From: Variibacter gotjawalensis
GTDB taxonomy: Bacteria; Pseudomonadota; Alphaproteobacteria; Rhizobiales; Xanthobacteraceae
Direction of reading: 5' to 3'
DNA: 64,000 bases
Assembly: GCF_002355335.1 (NCBI RefSeq)
Contig: NZ_AP014946.1
Location: 186,001 to 250,000, forward strand
Positions 23,264 to 32,258 of this stretch are shown piece by piece (within the stretch, counting starts at the first letter, position 1; each line of letters begins with the position of its first letter). Under the pieces are notes generated by a model. The model did no database searches. It was not told the origin of the DNA and saw only the letters and a list, made by a program, of their open reading frames with translations. Position numbers and translations under genes: made by a program.

Positions 23264-24583
23264 ATGGGCATGTGGCTCGAGCTCACTATTGTGGTGGGGC
23301 TCGTTCTTCTCAACGGATTTTTTGCGCTAGCGGAGATGTCTGTCGTCTCCTCGCGGCGCTTGCGTCTGCAGCAAATGGCGGAAGCCGGCTCCAGCGGGGC
23401 TGCGCGCGCCGTCGCGCTGGCGGACGATCCGGGCAAATTCCTCTCCTCCGTTCAGTTCGGCATCACCCTTATCGGGATCATGTCCGGCGCGTTCGGCGGC
23501 GCGACGCTTGGCGCGCGCCTGGGGCCTTTGTTGAACGAGTTCTCGTTCATCGCCCCACACGGCGAGAATGTCGCCTTCGTTATCATCGTCATCTTCATCA
23601 CGGCGCTGTCGGTCATCGTCGGTGAGCTCGTGCCGAAGCGCGTCGCGCTATCGAACCCTGAGCCGATCGCCGCCAAGGTCGCGCGTCCGCTCGAAATCGT
23701 CTCGATGATCGGCCGCCCGTTCGTCTGGTTCTTCGAGCGTTCCACAGCCGGCATCCTCGCGCTGCTGAACGTCAAGGATCGCGGCAAGGAAGGCGTCACC
23801 GAAGAAGAGGTGAAGTTCGCTATCGCGGAAGGCACCGAAGCCGGCGTCATCGACGAAGTCGAAGAAGAGATGATCCACGGCGTGCTCGATCTCGCCGATC
23901 GCACGGTCGCTTCGATCATGACGCCACGCCCGGACGTTTACTGGATCGACCTCGACGACGATCCGGAGACTATCGCGCGCGATATCGCGGAGTGCCAGTA
24001 TTCCCGCGTCGTCATCGCTAAGGATGGCGACATGAGCCACCCGCTCGGCGTCGTCCAGATCAAAGATCTCGTGCCGGATTTGATCGGCGGCCGCGGCATC
24101 CGCCTCGAAGCGCATGTGCGCGACCCGGAGCATGTGCCGGAAGGCATTCCGGCCATGCGCATGCTGCAGACGTTCCGCACGACGCCGCTGCATGTCGCTT
24201 TCGTCTTCGACGAATACGGCGACTTCCAAGGCCTCGTCACGCTCACCGACATCATGGGCGCCATCGCCGGCGACTTGCCGGAGCAGCACAAGCAGACGCC
24301 GCAGGAACTCCATCGCCGCGACGACGGCTCGTGGCTGGTCGACGGCCGCGCCTCGATCGACGAGGTCAAGGAAACGCTTGGCCTGCGCTTCGAGACGACC
24401 GGCGAATTCCACACGGCAGCTGGTCTCGTGCTCGATCGTATGTCCCGTATTCCGGACGAAGGCGACCACTTCACCTTCGAGGGCTGGCGCATCGAAGTTA
24501 TCGACATGGACTCGAACCGCATCGACAAGCTGCTGTTCATCCCGCCGGCGCTCACGCCGGATGAAGCTGCGGCGGCGAAATAA
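23264..24583 (+). CDS. CorC/HlyC-family membrane protein (DUF21, CBS pair)
   Basis: Inner-membrane protein of the CNNM/CorC family, linked to magnesium or cobalt export. The 439 residues start with a DUF21 domain of about four membrane helices (MGMWLELTIVVGLVLLNGFF in its first), ending near residue 195. Two CBS domains follow (TVASIMTPRPDVYWIDL and the FDEYGDFQGLVTLTDIMGAI stretch), then a CorC_HlyC tail. The ATG at 23264 is just before the first helix; the frame is open to 23105 but that region has no membrane signal. Earlier names such as hemolysin are misleading for this family. Confidence 0.9.
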   Translation: MGMWLELTIVVGLVLLNGFFALAEMSVVSSRRLRLQQMAEAGSSGAARAVALADDPGKFLSSVQFGITLIGIMSGAFGGATLGARLGPLLNEFSFIAPHGENVAFVIIVIFITALSVIVGELVPKRVALSNPEPIAAKVARPLEIVSMIGRPFVWFFERSTAGILALLNVKDRGKEGVTEEEVKFAIAEGTEAGVIDEVEEEMIHGVLDLADRTVASIMTPRPDVYWIDLDDDPETIARDIAECQYSRVVIAKDGDMSHPLGVVQIKDLVPDLIGGRGIRLEAHVRDPEHVPEGIPAMRMLQTFRTTPLHVAFVFDEYGDFQGLVTLTDIMGAIAGDLPEQHKQTPQELHRRDDGSWLVDGRASIDEVKETLGLRFETTGEFHTAAGLVLDRMSRIPDEGDHFTFEGWRIEVIDMDSNRIDKLLFIPPALTPDEAAAAK

Positions 24584-24713
24584 CCCTCCCCTAAACTTGT
24601 TCTAGACAAGCGGCGCGAAGAAGCGTCATGAAGGATGAGAGTGCGCGCCTAACGTGTGGCTCGCAAGAACCGTAAAAGACTGATCGCGCGAAGACGTGAT
24701 CACGGAGGAAACG

Positions 24714-26594
24714 ATGGCGAAGGGTAACGGAAAAACACCTGGCACGAACGGCCACAAAGCTGGCCCCGCCAGCCCGAAAGCCGGCAAAGAGCCGGGCACT
24801 CCGCACCCGAAGGGCAAGAAGCGCCGCTCGCAGCTGTGGTTCGACAATCCGGAAAATCCCGGCATGACGGCGCTCTATCTGGAGCGCTACGTCAACTTCG
24901 GCATCACGCTCGAAGAGCTGACCTCCGGCAAGCCGATCATCGGCATCGCGCAGACCGGCTCGGACCTCTCGCCGTGCAATCGCCACCACATCGATCTTGC
25001 CAAGCGCGTGCGCGACGGCATCGTTGCGGCAGGCGGTATCGCGCTCGAATTTCCCGTCCACCCGATTCAGGAAACCGGCAAGCGCCCGGGCGCCGCGCTC
25101 GACCGCAACCTCGCCTATCTCGGCCTTGTCGAACTTCTCTATGGCTACCCGCTCGACGGCGTCGTGCTGACGACCGGCTGCGATAAGACGACGCCGGCCT
25201 GCATCATGGCGGCCGCCACCGTGAACCTTCCGGCCATCGTCCTCTCGGGCGGCCCGATGCTGAACGGCTGGTGGAAGGGCGAACGCGCCGGCTCCGGCAC
25301 AGCTGTTTGGCAGGCGCGCCAGGAGCTCGCCGCCGAGCGTATCGACTACAAGGAATTCATCGATCTCGTCGGCTCGTCCGCGCCGTCGATCGGCCACTGC
25401 AACACGATGGGCACCGCGTCGACGATGAACGCGCTCGCCGAAGCGCTCGGCATGTCGCTGCCGGGCTGCGCCGCGATCCCCGCGCCGTATCGCGATCGCG
25501 GCCAGATCTCGTATCGCACCGGCCTGCGCATCGTCGAGATGGTCGAGGAAGACCTAAAGCCGTCTGACATTCTCACCCGCGAAGCTTTCGAGAATGCGAT
25601 CGTCGCAAACTCTGCGATCGGCGGCTCGACGAACGCGCCGATCCACATCAACGCGATCGCGCGCCATATCGGCGTGCAGGTCTCGATCGAGGACTGGGAG
25701 AAGGTCGGCTACAACGTGCCGCTGCTCGTCAACATGCAGCCGACCGGGAAATATCTCGGCGAGGAATACTACCGCGCCGGCGGTCTGCCCGCGGTCATGA
25801 ACGAACTCCTCAAGGCGAAGCGCATTCACGGCAAGGCCCTCACCGTCAACGGCAAGACGATGGCCGAGAATCTCAAGGGCGCGGAGATCCACGATGAGGA
25901 CGTCATCCGTCGTTACAAGAAGCCGCTGAAGGAAAACGCCGGCTTCAAAATTCTGAAGGGCAATCTCTTCGACAACGCCGTGATGAAAATCTCCGGCATC
26001 TCGGAAGAATTCCGCCAGCGCTATCTGCTCAATCCGAAAGACCCGATGGCGTTCGAAGGCAAAGCCGTCGTGTTCGAAGGCCCGGAAGATTATCACCACC
26101 GCATCGACGATCCGAAGCTCAAGATCGACGAACACACGATGCTGTTCATCCGCGGCACCGGCCCGATCGGTTATCCGGGCGCGGCCGAGGTCGTGAACAT
26201 GCAGCCGCCGGCAGCGCTCATCAAACGCGGCATTCTCTCGCTGCCGTGCATCGGCGATGGCCGTCAATCCGGCACATCGGGCTCCCCGTCGATCCTCAAT
26301 GCGTCGCCGGAAGCAGCAGCAGGTGGCGGCCTCGCGTTGGTGAAAACCGGCGACCGAATCCGCATCGATCTCAACAAGGGCGAGGCGAATATCCTGATCT
26401 CGGCCGGCGAACTCGCACAGCGACGCGCCGATCTGCAGAAGCGCGGCGGCTTCCCGATCCCGGCGAGCCAAACACCGTGGCAGGAAATCCAGCGCGAGAT
26501 GGTCGAACAGCTCGGCGACGGCATGGTGCTCAAGCCGGCCGTGAAGTATCAGCGTGTCGCTCAGCGCTCCGGCGCTCCGCGCGACAACCACTAG
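24714..26594 (+). CDS. IlvD/Edd-family dehydratase (sugar-acid or dihydroxyacid dehydratase)
   Basis: Iron-sulfur dehydratase that removes water from a polyhydroxy acid. The ATG at 24714 follows an excellent GGAGG site. Cluster cysteines lie in [16 protein letters not shown] and GHCNTMG, with the three-Cys set of the [2Fe-2S] subgroup used by arabonate/xylonate dehydratases. [22 protein letters not shown] near the C-terminus (two short runs) is the family signature. Oddly, the first 37 residues are a Lys/Pro/Gly-rich tail ([20 protein letters not shown]) with no counterpart in the fold. Total 626 residues. Pentonate use is more likely than branched-chain synthesis, but unproven. Confidence 0.88.
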   Translation: MAKGNGKTPGTNGHKAGPASPKAGKEPGTPHPKGKKRRSQLWFDNPENPGMTALYLERYVNFGITLEELTSGKPIIGIAQTGSDLSPCNRHHIDLAKRVRDGIVAAGGIALEFPVHPIQETGKRPGAALDRNLAYLGLVELLYGYPLDGVVLTTGCDKTTPACIMAAATVNLPAIVLSGGPMLNGWWKGERAGSGTAVWQARQELAAERIDYKEFIDLVGSSAPSIGHCNTMGTASTMNALAEALGMSLPGCAAIPAPYRDRGQISYRTGLRIVEMVEEDLKPSDILTREAFENAIVANSAIGGSTNAPIHINAIARHIGVQVSIEDWEKVGYNVPLLVNMQPTGKYLGEEYYRAGGLPAVMNELLKAKRIHGKALTVNGKTMAENLKGAEIHDEDVIRRYKKPLKENAGFKILKGNLFDNAVMKISGISEEFRQRYLLNPKDPMAFEGKAVVFEGPEDYHHRIDDPKLKIDEHTMLFIRGTGPIGYPGAAEVVNMQPPAALIKRGILSLPCIGDGRQSGTSGSPSILNASPEAAAGGGLALVKTGDRIRIDLNKGEANILISAGELAQRRADLQKRGGFPIPASQTPWQEIQREMVEQLGDGMVLKPAVKYQRVAQRSGAPRDNH

Positions 26595-26612
26595 GGTCGG
26601 CGGCCGACACGT

Positions 26613-27038
26613 TTGGACGCCGCTGCCGACATCGTCATTTTTCGCCCGCGCCGCGAGGTCGCGGCCTTCATCATGGATCCGCGCAACGATCCGTTATGGG
26701 GAACGTCGATCGAATCCGCGCGTCCGCTGCAGCCGGGACCGTTGGTGACCGGCGCGCGTGTCGAACAGATTTCGAAGGCGTGGGGCGTGCGCAGTTCGGT
26801 GATCTACGAAGTCACCTCGATCGAAGCCGATCACCACATGGAGCTGCATGTCGCCGACCCGGTCGACATGTGGATGCTCTACGAACTCGACGACACGCCG
26901 GGCGGCACGCTCGTCCGCGCGCGCACCAAAGCGTCGATGCCGCAGTCCTTCGCGTTCAAGGTGTTCTCATTCCTGGCGCGCTGGAATTTGCGGCGCGATC
27001 TCCGCAAGCTGAAGCGGCACCTGGAACGCGCGCCTTAG
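26613..27038 (+). CDS. SRPBCC (START-like) family protein
   Basis: Small helix-grip protein of 141 residues that would bind a hydrophobic ligand. It starts DAAADIVIFRPRREVAAFIMDP and has the PLWGTSIESARPL and MWMLYELDDTPGGTLVRARTK segments expected of the polyketide-cyclase-like group. The start is a TTG at 26613; the next ATG (26673) would cut the first strand. It follows the dehydratase by 18 bases and may be cotranscribed. No ligand or reaction can be assigned. Confidence 0.7.
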   Translation: MDAAADIVIFRPRREVAAFIMDPRNDPLWGTSIESARPLQPGPLVTGARVEQISKAWGVRSSVIYEVTSIEADHHMELHVADPVDMWMLYELDDTPGGTLVRARTKASMPQSFAFKVFSFLARWNLRRDLRKLKRHLERAP

Positions 27039-27066
27039 GACCGGCATCGGAAACGAGCCTCTCCTT

Positions 27067-27182
27067 CGTCATTGCGAGGAGCAGCGCGTAGCGCGCGACG
27101 AAGCAATCCAGCTCTTTACCGCGTGGCCCTGGATTGCCACGTCGCGGCAGCGCTTCGCGCAATGCCGCTCCTCGCAATGACG
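27067..27182. repeat. Dispersed palindromic repeat, family C (copy 1)
   Basis: Outer arms CGTCATTGCGAGGAGC and GCTCCTCGCAATGACGG enclose inner arms GCAATCCA/TGGATTGC. The second copy is at 34386-34492. It lies just past the SRPBCC stop and before the end of the convergent binding-protein gene. Confidence 0.88.
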
Positions 27183-27192
27183 GCTGCCGTAA

Positions 27193-28011
27193 CTACGACC
27201 GCGACCCCGCGGGCGCGACGGGGCTATCCGGATATCCCGCCGCATCGAGCGCCTTGCGCACGACGCCGGACTTTTTCGCATCCTCGAGGAAATCCGTGAC
27301 GAGGCCGAGCGCGGCCTCCTTGCCCTTCTTCACCGCAATCGCAATACCGATCTGCTGAAACGCGCCGTCGACGATGCGCGATCCTGCGATCTGTTTCACG
27401 TAGGTTGGCAACGAGTCGCGGGAGAGCGCGAACGCATCGGCCTTGCCGTCGCGCAATGCCGACACGGCGTCTTCCACCGACGTCACCGGCGCGATCGTCG
27501 TGTTCTTCAGCGTGCGTGTCGCCGCGCGGATCGTCGTCGTATTCGCGATGCCGATCACACGCATGCCGGCGCGATCGACCTCCTCGACAGTCTTCGCGCC
27601 GGATGCGCCGGTTGCCATATAGGTGCTCTCGCCGAGAGTGTAGTTCGTGCCGAACGCGATGCGCTTCTTGCGCTCCTCGTCGACCGGCATGAACGACACA
27701 TCGACCGCTCCCGACTCCGTCGCGTCCGTCGCAAGCCCGGAATTCGGAAACAGCACGAACTCGACCGGCAGTCCGAGGCTTGCGCCGAGCGCCTTGCCGA
27801 TATCGTGCGTCACGCCGCGCGCTTGCCCGTTAGCATCCTTCACGACGAAGAACAGCGACATCGACGGCGCGAACACCAATCCGACGCGCAGTGTTCCGTT
27901 CGGCGCAAGTTCCTTCTTCGCGTTGTCGTCAGCCATGGTGTCTCCTGCCATCGTGATCGCGGCCAGAAGCACACCGATCTTCATCCATCGCATCGCGGTT
28001 CTCCGCGTCAT
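27193..28011 (-). CDS. Periplasmic solute-binding protein (SBP family 3), paralogue 1
   Basis: Periplasmic binding protein of the amino-acid type. The 272 residues begin with a signal (MTRRTAMRWMKIG, hydrophobic core, cleavage near DTMADD) and then ELAPNGTLRVGLVFAPSMSLF, ARGVTHDIGKALGASL and the DVSFMPVDEERKK segment of family 3. The ATG at 28011 lies 2 bases after the upstream stop; a TTG at 28017 would overlap it. It is a clear paralogue of the gene upstream, both ending VAPAGSRS. No permease or ATPase gene is nearby. Confidence 0.87.
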   Translation of the reverse strand: MTRRTAMRWMKIGVLLAAITMAGDTMADDNAKKELAPNGTLRVGLVFAPSMSLFFVVKDANGQARGVTHDIGKALGASLGLPVEFVLFPNSGLATDATESGAVDVSFMPVDEERKKRIAFGTNYTLGESTYMATGASGAKTVEEVDRAGMRVIGIANTTTIRAATRTLKNTTIAPVTSVEDAVSALRDGKADAFALSRDSLPTYVKQIAGSRIVDGAFQQIGIAIAVKKGKEAALGLVTDFLEDAKKSGVVRKALDAAGYPDSPVAPAGSRS

Positions 28012-28013
28012 CG

Positions 28014-28820
28014 TCAAGACCGCGAACCCGCAGGCGCGACCTTCGTTTTCTGCAAGCCCGCCGCATCGAAAGCGCGGCGCACGGTGCCGTCCTGTTTCGC
28101 GGCCTCGATGAAATCCGTCATGATCTTCAGCGCGGCAGCGCGTCCCTTCGGCACCGCGATCGCCGTGCCGGTCGCATGAAAATATCCATCGAGCACGCGC
28201 GCACCCGGAAACTGATCGACGAGGGATTCGAGCGACTCGCGGCCGAGCGCGATGGCATCCGCTTTGCCGTCCTTCATCATCGCGACGGCTTCGTCGAGCC
28301 CCTTCGTCCCGATCGCCTCGGTGTTCTTGAGCGTGCGCCGCGCCGTGCGGATCGTTGCCGTATTCTCGACGCCGACAACGCGGACGCCCGGCCGGTCGAC
28401 CTCTGCGATGCTTTGGATCTTCGAACCCGGCGCGACCATGTAGGTGCTTTCACCGAGCGCGTAGTTCGGGCCGAAATCGACGAGCTTCTTGCGCTCGTCG
28501 TCGACCGGCGTGAAGCCGACATCCCACGTGCCGCTCGAAGCCGACTCGATGATCTCACCGGAACTCTTAAGCTCCACGAACGTGACTGGAATCCCCAGTT
28601 TCGCGCCGAGCGCCGTGCCGAGATCGATCGTCACGCCGCGTGGCCGCCCGGTCGTCGCATCGCGCGTCGTCCACAGCGCGGAGGCCGCGGGGCCGACCGC
28701 GACGGCAACCCGCAACGTGCCGGTGGGAGCCAGTTCCTTCATCGTCGCCTCACGATCCTGGGCTTGAGCCGAAAGCGAACATGCGAGCAGTGCCGCGAGA
28801 CACGATCCTAAAAGCCGCAT
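28014..28820 (-). CDS. Periplasmic solute-binding protein (SBP family 3), paralogue 2
   Basis: Binding protein of 268 residues, first of the tandem pair. The ATG at 28820 has GGAGG 5 bases upstream and starts a signal MRLLGSCLAALLACSLSAQA; a frame open to 28844 would extend it needlessly. ELAPTGTLRVAVAVGPAASAL, RGVTIDLGTALGAKL and FTPVDDERKKLVDFGPNYA parallel the downstream copy throughout. Two near-identical roles without transporter genes suggests either permeases encoded elsewhere or a sensing role. Divergent from the PEP mutase-like gene. Confidence 0.87.
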   Translation of the reverse strand: MRLLGSCLAALLACSLSAQAQDREATMKELAPTGTLRVAVAVGPAASALWTTRDATTGRPRGVTIDLGTALGAKLGIPVTFVELKSSGEIIESASSGTWDVGFTPVDDERKKLVDFGPNYALGESTYMVAPGSKIQSIAEVDRPGVRVVGVENTATIRTARRTLKNTEAIGTKGLDEAVAMMKDGKADAIALGRESLESLVDQFPGARVLDGYFHATGTAIAVPKGRAAALKIMTDFIEAAKQDGTVRRAFDAAGLQKTKVAPAGSRS

Positions 28821-28994
28821 GGTTCCTCCGCCGATGTGGCGCATTGATTGTCGCCATCAATTCATTTCATTGGATCATGCTTCGGCTCTCACCGAAACAT
28901 GGTGGCTGCGCAAAATGCAAGGATCAGGGCTGCTCGGAAGCGCTTGCTTCGGGTGATTTTTTGATAAGCTTAAGCAAACTGCCGGGGTTACGCC

Positions 28995-29813
28995 ATGACA
29001 TCGATCGCCGACCGCCGCCGTGAATTCCGCCGCCTGCATGAGAGTGGCTGCTTCGTTATCCCGAACCCGTGGGACGTCGGCAGCGCCAGATACCTCGCGT
29101 CCGCCGGCTTCAAAGCCCTCGCGACGACGAGCGCCGGCGCCGCCTGGACCTTGGGCTATGCCGACGGCAAATGCCCCGAAGACGAGATGCTCGCGCATAT
29201 CGCATCGATCGTGAATGCGACGAACCTGCCGGTGAATGCCGACTTCGAAGGCGGCCACAGCGACAGCCCGGACGATATCGGCGGCAGCGTCACGCGCTGC
29301 ATCGAGACCGGCGTCGCGGGCCTCTCGATCGAGGACTACACGAACGACAAGGACGATCCGATCTACGACTTCGATCTCGCGGTCGCGCGCATCAAGTCGG
29401 CACGTCTCGCAGTCGATCGCGCGGGCGGCGATGTACTGCTGGTCGGCCGCGCCGAAGGGCTCATCCGCAATCGTCCGGACTTCGACGAGATCATCCGCCG
29501 TCTCGACGCCTACTCGAGCGCCGGCGCCGACTGTCTCTACGCGCCAGGAATTGCGACTGCGGAGCAGATCGCGGCCGTCGTCAAAGTCGCGGGACGCAAG
29601 CCCGTCAACGTGCTCATGGGCGCGCCGAGCAAACTCTCCGTCAAAGACCTCGAAGAACTCGGCGTGCGGCGCATCAGTGTCGGCGGCTCGCTCGCGCGCA
29701 GCGCTTGGGGCGGCTTCGTCCGCGCCGTGAAAACGATCACAGAGCAAGGAACGTTCGACGGCTTCAAGGATGCGATGCCGGGTGTCGAAATCAACAAACT
29801 GCTGAGTCAATGA
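28995..29813 (+). CDS. Isocitrate lyase/PEP mutase family protein
   Basis: TIM-barrel carbon-carbon lyase or oxaloacetate-type enzyme of 272 residues. LHESGCFVIPNPWDVGSARYL, LATTSAGAAWTLGYADGK and the metal-binding VNADFEGG place it in the PEP mutase/isocitrate lyase superfamily (short, COG2513-like group). The reaction cannot be fixed: members act on methylisocitrate, oxaloacetate, phosphonopyruvate and others. The GNAT gene downstream overlaps by ATGA (29810-29813). First gene of an operon running to 31725. Confidence 0.87.
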   Translation: MTSIADRRREFRRLHESGCFVIPNPWDVGSARYLASAGFKALATTSAGAAWTLGYADGKCPEDEMLAHIASIVNATNLPVNADFEGGHSDSPDDIGGSVTRCIETGVAGLSIEDYTNDKDDPIYDFDLAVARIKSARLAVDRAGGDVLLVGRAEGLIRNRPDFDEIIRRLDAYSSAGADCLYAPGIATAEQIAAVVKVAGRKPVNVLMGAPSKLSVKDLEELGVRRISVGGSLARSAWGGFVRAVKTITEQGTFDGFKDAMPGVEINKLLSQ

Positions 29814-30505
29814 TGCAAGAAAAAGTGGGCGGACCTGTGGGTCCCATCGTCGACACGACGCCCGGCAAACTGCCGGGCGCCGTCACGTTGCGCGGCCGTT
29901 TCGGCCACATCGAAAAGCTCGATGCGGCCCGTCACGGCAAGGACTTGTGGCAAGGCGTCAAGAGCGACGACACGCTATGGAACTATCTCGGCTACGGCCC
30001 CTTCCCGGACGAAACCGCGTTCCAGGAATGGCTCGCGACGCGCCCGCCGCTCGCGGACCCGTATTCCTACGCGATCGTCGACGCGGACGGCCGCGCGGTC
30101 GGCATCTCGACGCTGATGGAAATCCGCCCCGCGATGCGGGTGATCGAGGTCGGCAACATCCTCTACGCCACGCCGCTGCAACGCACACCGCTGGCGACCG
30201 AAGCGCAGTATCTCCTCGCGCGCTACGCCTTCGAAGACCTCGGCTATCGCCGCTACGAATGGAAATGCAACGCGCTCAACGCGCCGTCGCGCCGTTCCGC
30301 AAAGCGTTTCGGCTTCACATACGAGGGCGAATTCCGCCAGCACATGATCATCAAGGGCCGCAACCGCGACACGTCGTGGTTCTCGATGACGGATGCGGAA
30401 TGGCCGGCATGCAAAGCCGCATTTGAACGCTGGCTCGCACCTGATAACTTCGATGCCGCCGGACGTCAGAAGGCGACACTCGAAGCGTGTCGAGGAACTG
30501 CATGA
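29810..30505 (+). CDS. GNAT-family N-acetyltransferase, RimJ/RimL-like
   Basis: Acetyl-CoA dependent acyltransferase of 231 residues. The C-terminal half has the RimJ-type pattern YRRYEWKCNALNAPSRR, then AKRFGFTYEGEFRQHMI and the GRNRDTSWFSM ending. RFGHIEKLDAARHGKDLW opens the N-terminal part. The ATG at 29810 overlaps the previous stop by 4 bases; a second ATG at 29813 is possible. Substrate may be a small amine or a protein N-terminus. Second gene of the operon. Confidence 0.85.
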   Translation: MMQEKVGGPVGPIVDTTPGKLPGAVTLRGRFGHIEKLDAARHGKDLWQGVKSDDTLWNYLGYGPFPDETAFQEWLATRPPLADPYSYAIVDADGRAVGISTLMEIRPAMRVIEVGNILYATPLQRTPLATEAQYLLARYAFEDLGYRRYEWKCNALNAPSRRSAKRFGFTYEGEFRQHMIIKGRNRDTSWFSMTDAEWPACKAAFERWLAPDNFDAAGRQKATLEACRGTA

Positions 30506-30960
30506 ACCTCTCGTCCCTGCGCCGCGCCGATTTGCGCGATCTCGAAGCCGTGCGTGCGTTTCAACACGGCGCCTACGCGCGCAATCGCGCGATCCAGAAT
30601 GTCGAGCCGCTGCCGCTGATGGTGGAATATGCGGACATCTTTCGCACCCACGAAGTCTGGCTCAGCGAACAAGGCGGCGCGCTCGGCGGCGTCCTGATCC
30701 TGGAGGATCGCCCAGAGGATCTTCTGGTCTGGAGCGTCGCGACCGCCGAGACCGCAAAGGAATCCGGCATCGGCAATCAGATGATGACGGCGGCGGAGGA
30801 ACGTGCCGCCGAACTCGGCAAGTCTGTCATGCGCCTCTACACGGGCCAGAAGCTCACCCGCAACGTTGCGTGGTACGAGCGTCGCGGCTATGTGATTGAG
30901 CGCATCGAAACCATGCCGGATCGCAACGTCGTTCACATGGTCAAGACGCTGAACAAATAA
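30502..30960 (+). CDS. Second GNAT-family N-acetyltransferase
   Basis: Short acetyltransferase of 152 residues, different from the preceding one. SLRRADLRDLEAVRAFQ opens it, VWSVATAETAKESGIGNQMM is the acetyl-CoA binding strand-loop-helix (with the Q/R-x-x-G pattern replaced by ESGIGN), and LTRNVAWYERRGYVIER is the usual C-terminal motif. The ATG at 30502 overlaps the previous stop by 4 bases, so it is translationally coupled. Substrate unknown. Confidence 0.83.
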   Translation: MNLSSLRRADLRDLEAVRAFQHGAYARNRAIQNVEPLPLMVEYADIFRTHEVWLSEQGGALGGVLILEDRPEDLLVWSVATAETAKESGIGNQMMTAAEERAAELGKSVMRLYTGQKLTRNVAWYERRGYVIERIETMPDRNVVHMVKTLNK

Positions 30961-30978
30961 GCTTAAAGGCGAGGGACC

Positions 30979-31725
30979 ATGGCGGGCAGGCTTCAAGGCA
31001 AGACGGCGTTCATCACGGCGGCAGCGGCCGGCATCGGCCTCGCAAGCGTCGAGACATTCCTTGCCGAGGGCGCGAAAGTCATCGCGACCGACATCGACGA
31101 AGCCGGCCTCAAGAAACTCAAAGGCGCGATCACGCACAAGCTCGACGTAACATCGACGGACGCCGTGAGCGCGCTCGCGAAGGACGTCGGCCCGGTCGAT
31201 ATCCTGCTCAATGCGGCAGGCTGGGTCCACCACGGCACCGCGATCGACACCAAGGAAGAAGACTGGGATCGCTCGTTCGACCTCAACGTGAAGTCGATGT
31301 ACCGCACGATCCGCGCCTTTTTGCCGGGCATGCTGGAAAAGAAAAAGGGCTCGATCATCAATATCGCGTCGGGCGCGTCTTCTGTGCGCGGCATCCCGTT
31401 CCGCTACGCTTACGGCACCACGAAAGCCGCGGTCATCGGCCTGACCAAATCGGTCGCCGCCGACTACATCCGCCAGGGCATCCGCGTAAACGCCGTCTGC
31501 CCAGGCACGATCGAAACGCCGTCGCTCGGCATGCGCATCGACACGCTGTCGCGGCAGAGCGGCAAGTCGATCGAAAAAGTGAAACAGGACTTCGTCGATC
31601 GCCAGCCGATGGCGCGCCTCGGCACCGCGCAAGAGATCGCCTGGCTGTGCACGTATCTCGCCTCCGACGAGTCGAGCTACACGACCGGCCAGGTTCACCT
31701 CGCCGACGGCGGCTTCGCGCTCTAA
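30979..31725 (+). CDS. Short-chain dehydrogenase, DHRS6/BDH2-like
   Basis: NAD-dependent oxidoreductase of 248 residues. Its glycine motif is TAAAAGIG, not TGxxxGIG, and it has the catalytic YGTTK and NIASGASS. The overall sequence (VHHGTAIDTKEEDWDRSFDL, then TTKAAVIGLTKSVAADYI and CPGTIETPSL) follows human DHRS6/BDH2, from memory of that protein. Bacterial relatives are often called 2-keto-3-deoxy-fuconate dehydrogenase. GGAGG-like AGGCGAGGG precedes the ATG at 30979. Last gene of the operon; its substrate may be a 3-hydroxy or sugar acid. Confidence 0.86.
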   Translation: MAGRLQGKTAFITAAAAGIGLASVETFLAEGAKVIATDIDEAGLKKLKGAITHKLDVTSTDAVSALAKDVGPVDILLNAAGWVHHGTAIDTKEEDWDRSFDLNVKSMYRTIRAFLPGMLEKKKGSIINIASGASSVRGIPFRYAYGTTKAAVIGLTKSVAADYIRQGIRVNAVCPGTIETPSLGMRIDTLSRQSGKSIEKVKQDFVDRQPMARLGTAQEIAWLCTYLASDESSYTTGQVHLADGGFAL

Positions 31726-31775
31726 CGCGGCTCTCCGGTCAGTAACCGGAAACCATTGCACGCTAGTGTTCGCCC

Positions 31776-32258
31776 ATGATCGAGGCGAACAACGGCCGCA
31801 TCATCTATCGTGAAAGCCTGTCGGCCTGGATCAGAGCCTTCGCTCTGTTTCTGGGCCTCGGCTGCGGCACGATGATCCCCTACCCGTTCATCATCCATGC
31901 GCGCTGGAGCGAGCCGTCCTGGACGCTCCTCCTCGCGGCAGCCTGCATCGCCTTCGCGGTGCTTGTCGGATTGCTGTTCGTGATCATCGCACTCGCCGGC
32001 GTGCAGGAACTCGTCTTCCACCAGTATCGCCGCACGCTGTATCGCAAGCTAAGCGGCCCGCTCGGCGTCTGGCGACGGGAAATTCCGTTCTCGCAACTAT
32101 CGAATGTGGAGACCGCGACGCGCGAAACCGAGGACGGCCCAGCGCCGTTCGTCCGCTTTCGCGTCGCCGGCTGGAAACGTGCTATCGAACTGCACGGTCT
32201 CGGAGACCGCACATCCACCGACGCATGGCGAGACCGCATCGCCGCGATGATCCGGTAG
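31776..32258 (+). CDS. Small two-helix membrane protein, unknown function
   Basis: I do not recognise this 160-residue protein. It has two membrane segments (about residues 18-38 and 49-76), then a hydrophilic C-terminal domain (VFHQYRRTLYRKLSGPLGVW, FSQLSNVETATRETEDG, FRVAGWKRAIELHGLGD). The C-terminal part has the look of a small PH-like (bPH) domain, where a membrane anchor precedes a beta fold. ATG at 31776. It is convergent with the nitronate monooxygenase gene, the stop ending next to its stop. Confidence 0.65.
   Translation: MIEANNGRIIYRESLSAWIRAFALFLGLGCGTMIPYPFIIHARWSEPSWTLLLAAACIAFAVLVGLLFVIIALAGVQELVFHQYRRTLYRKLSGPLGVWRREIPFSQLSNVETATRETEDGPAPFVRFRVAGWKRAIELHGLGDRTSTDAWRDRIAAMIR

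Noticed and set aside
30466-31761. 431-residue minus-strand frame opposite the second GNAT and SDR
   Set aside because: Antisense shadow; the sense strand has complete families.
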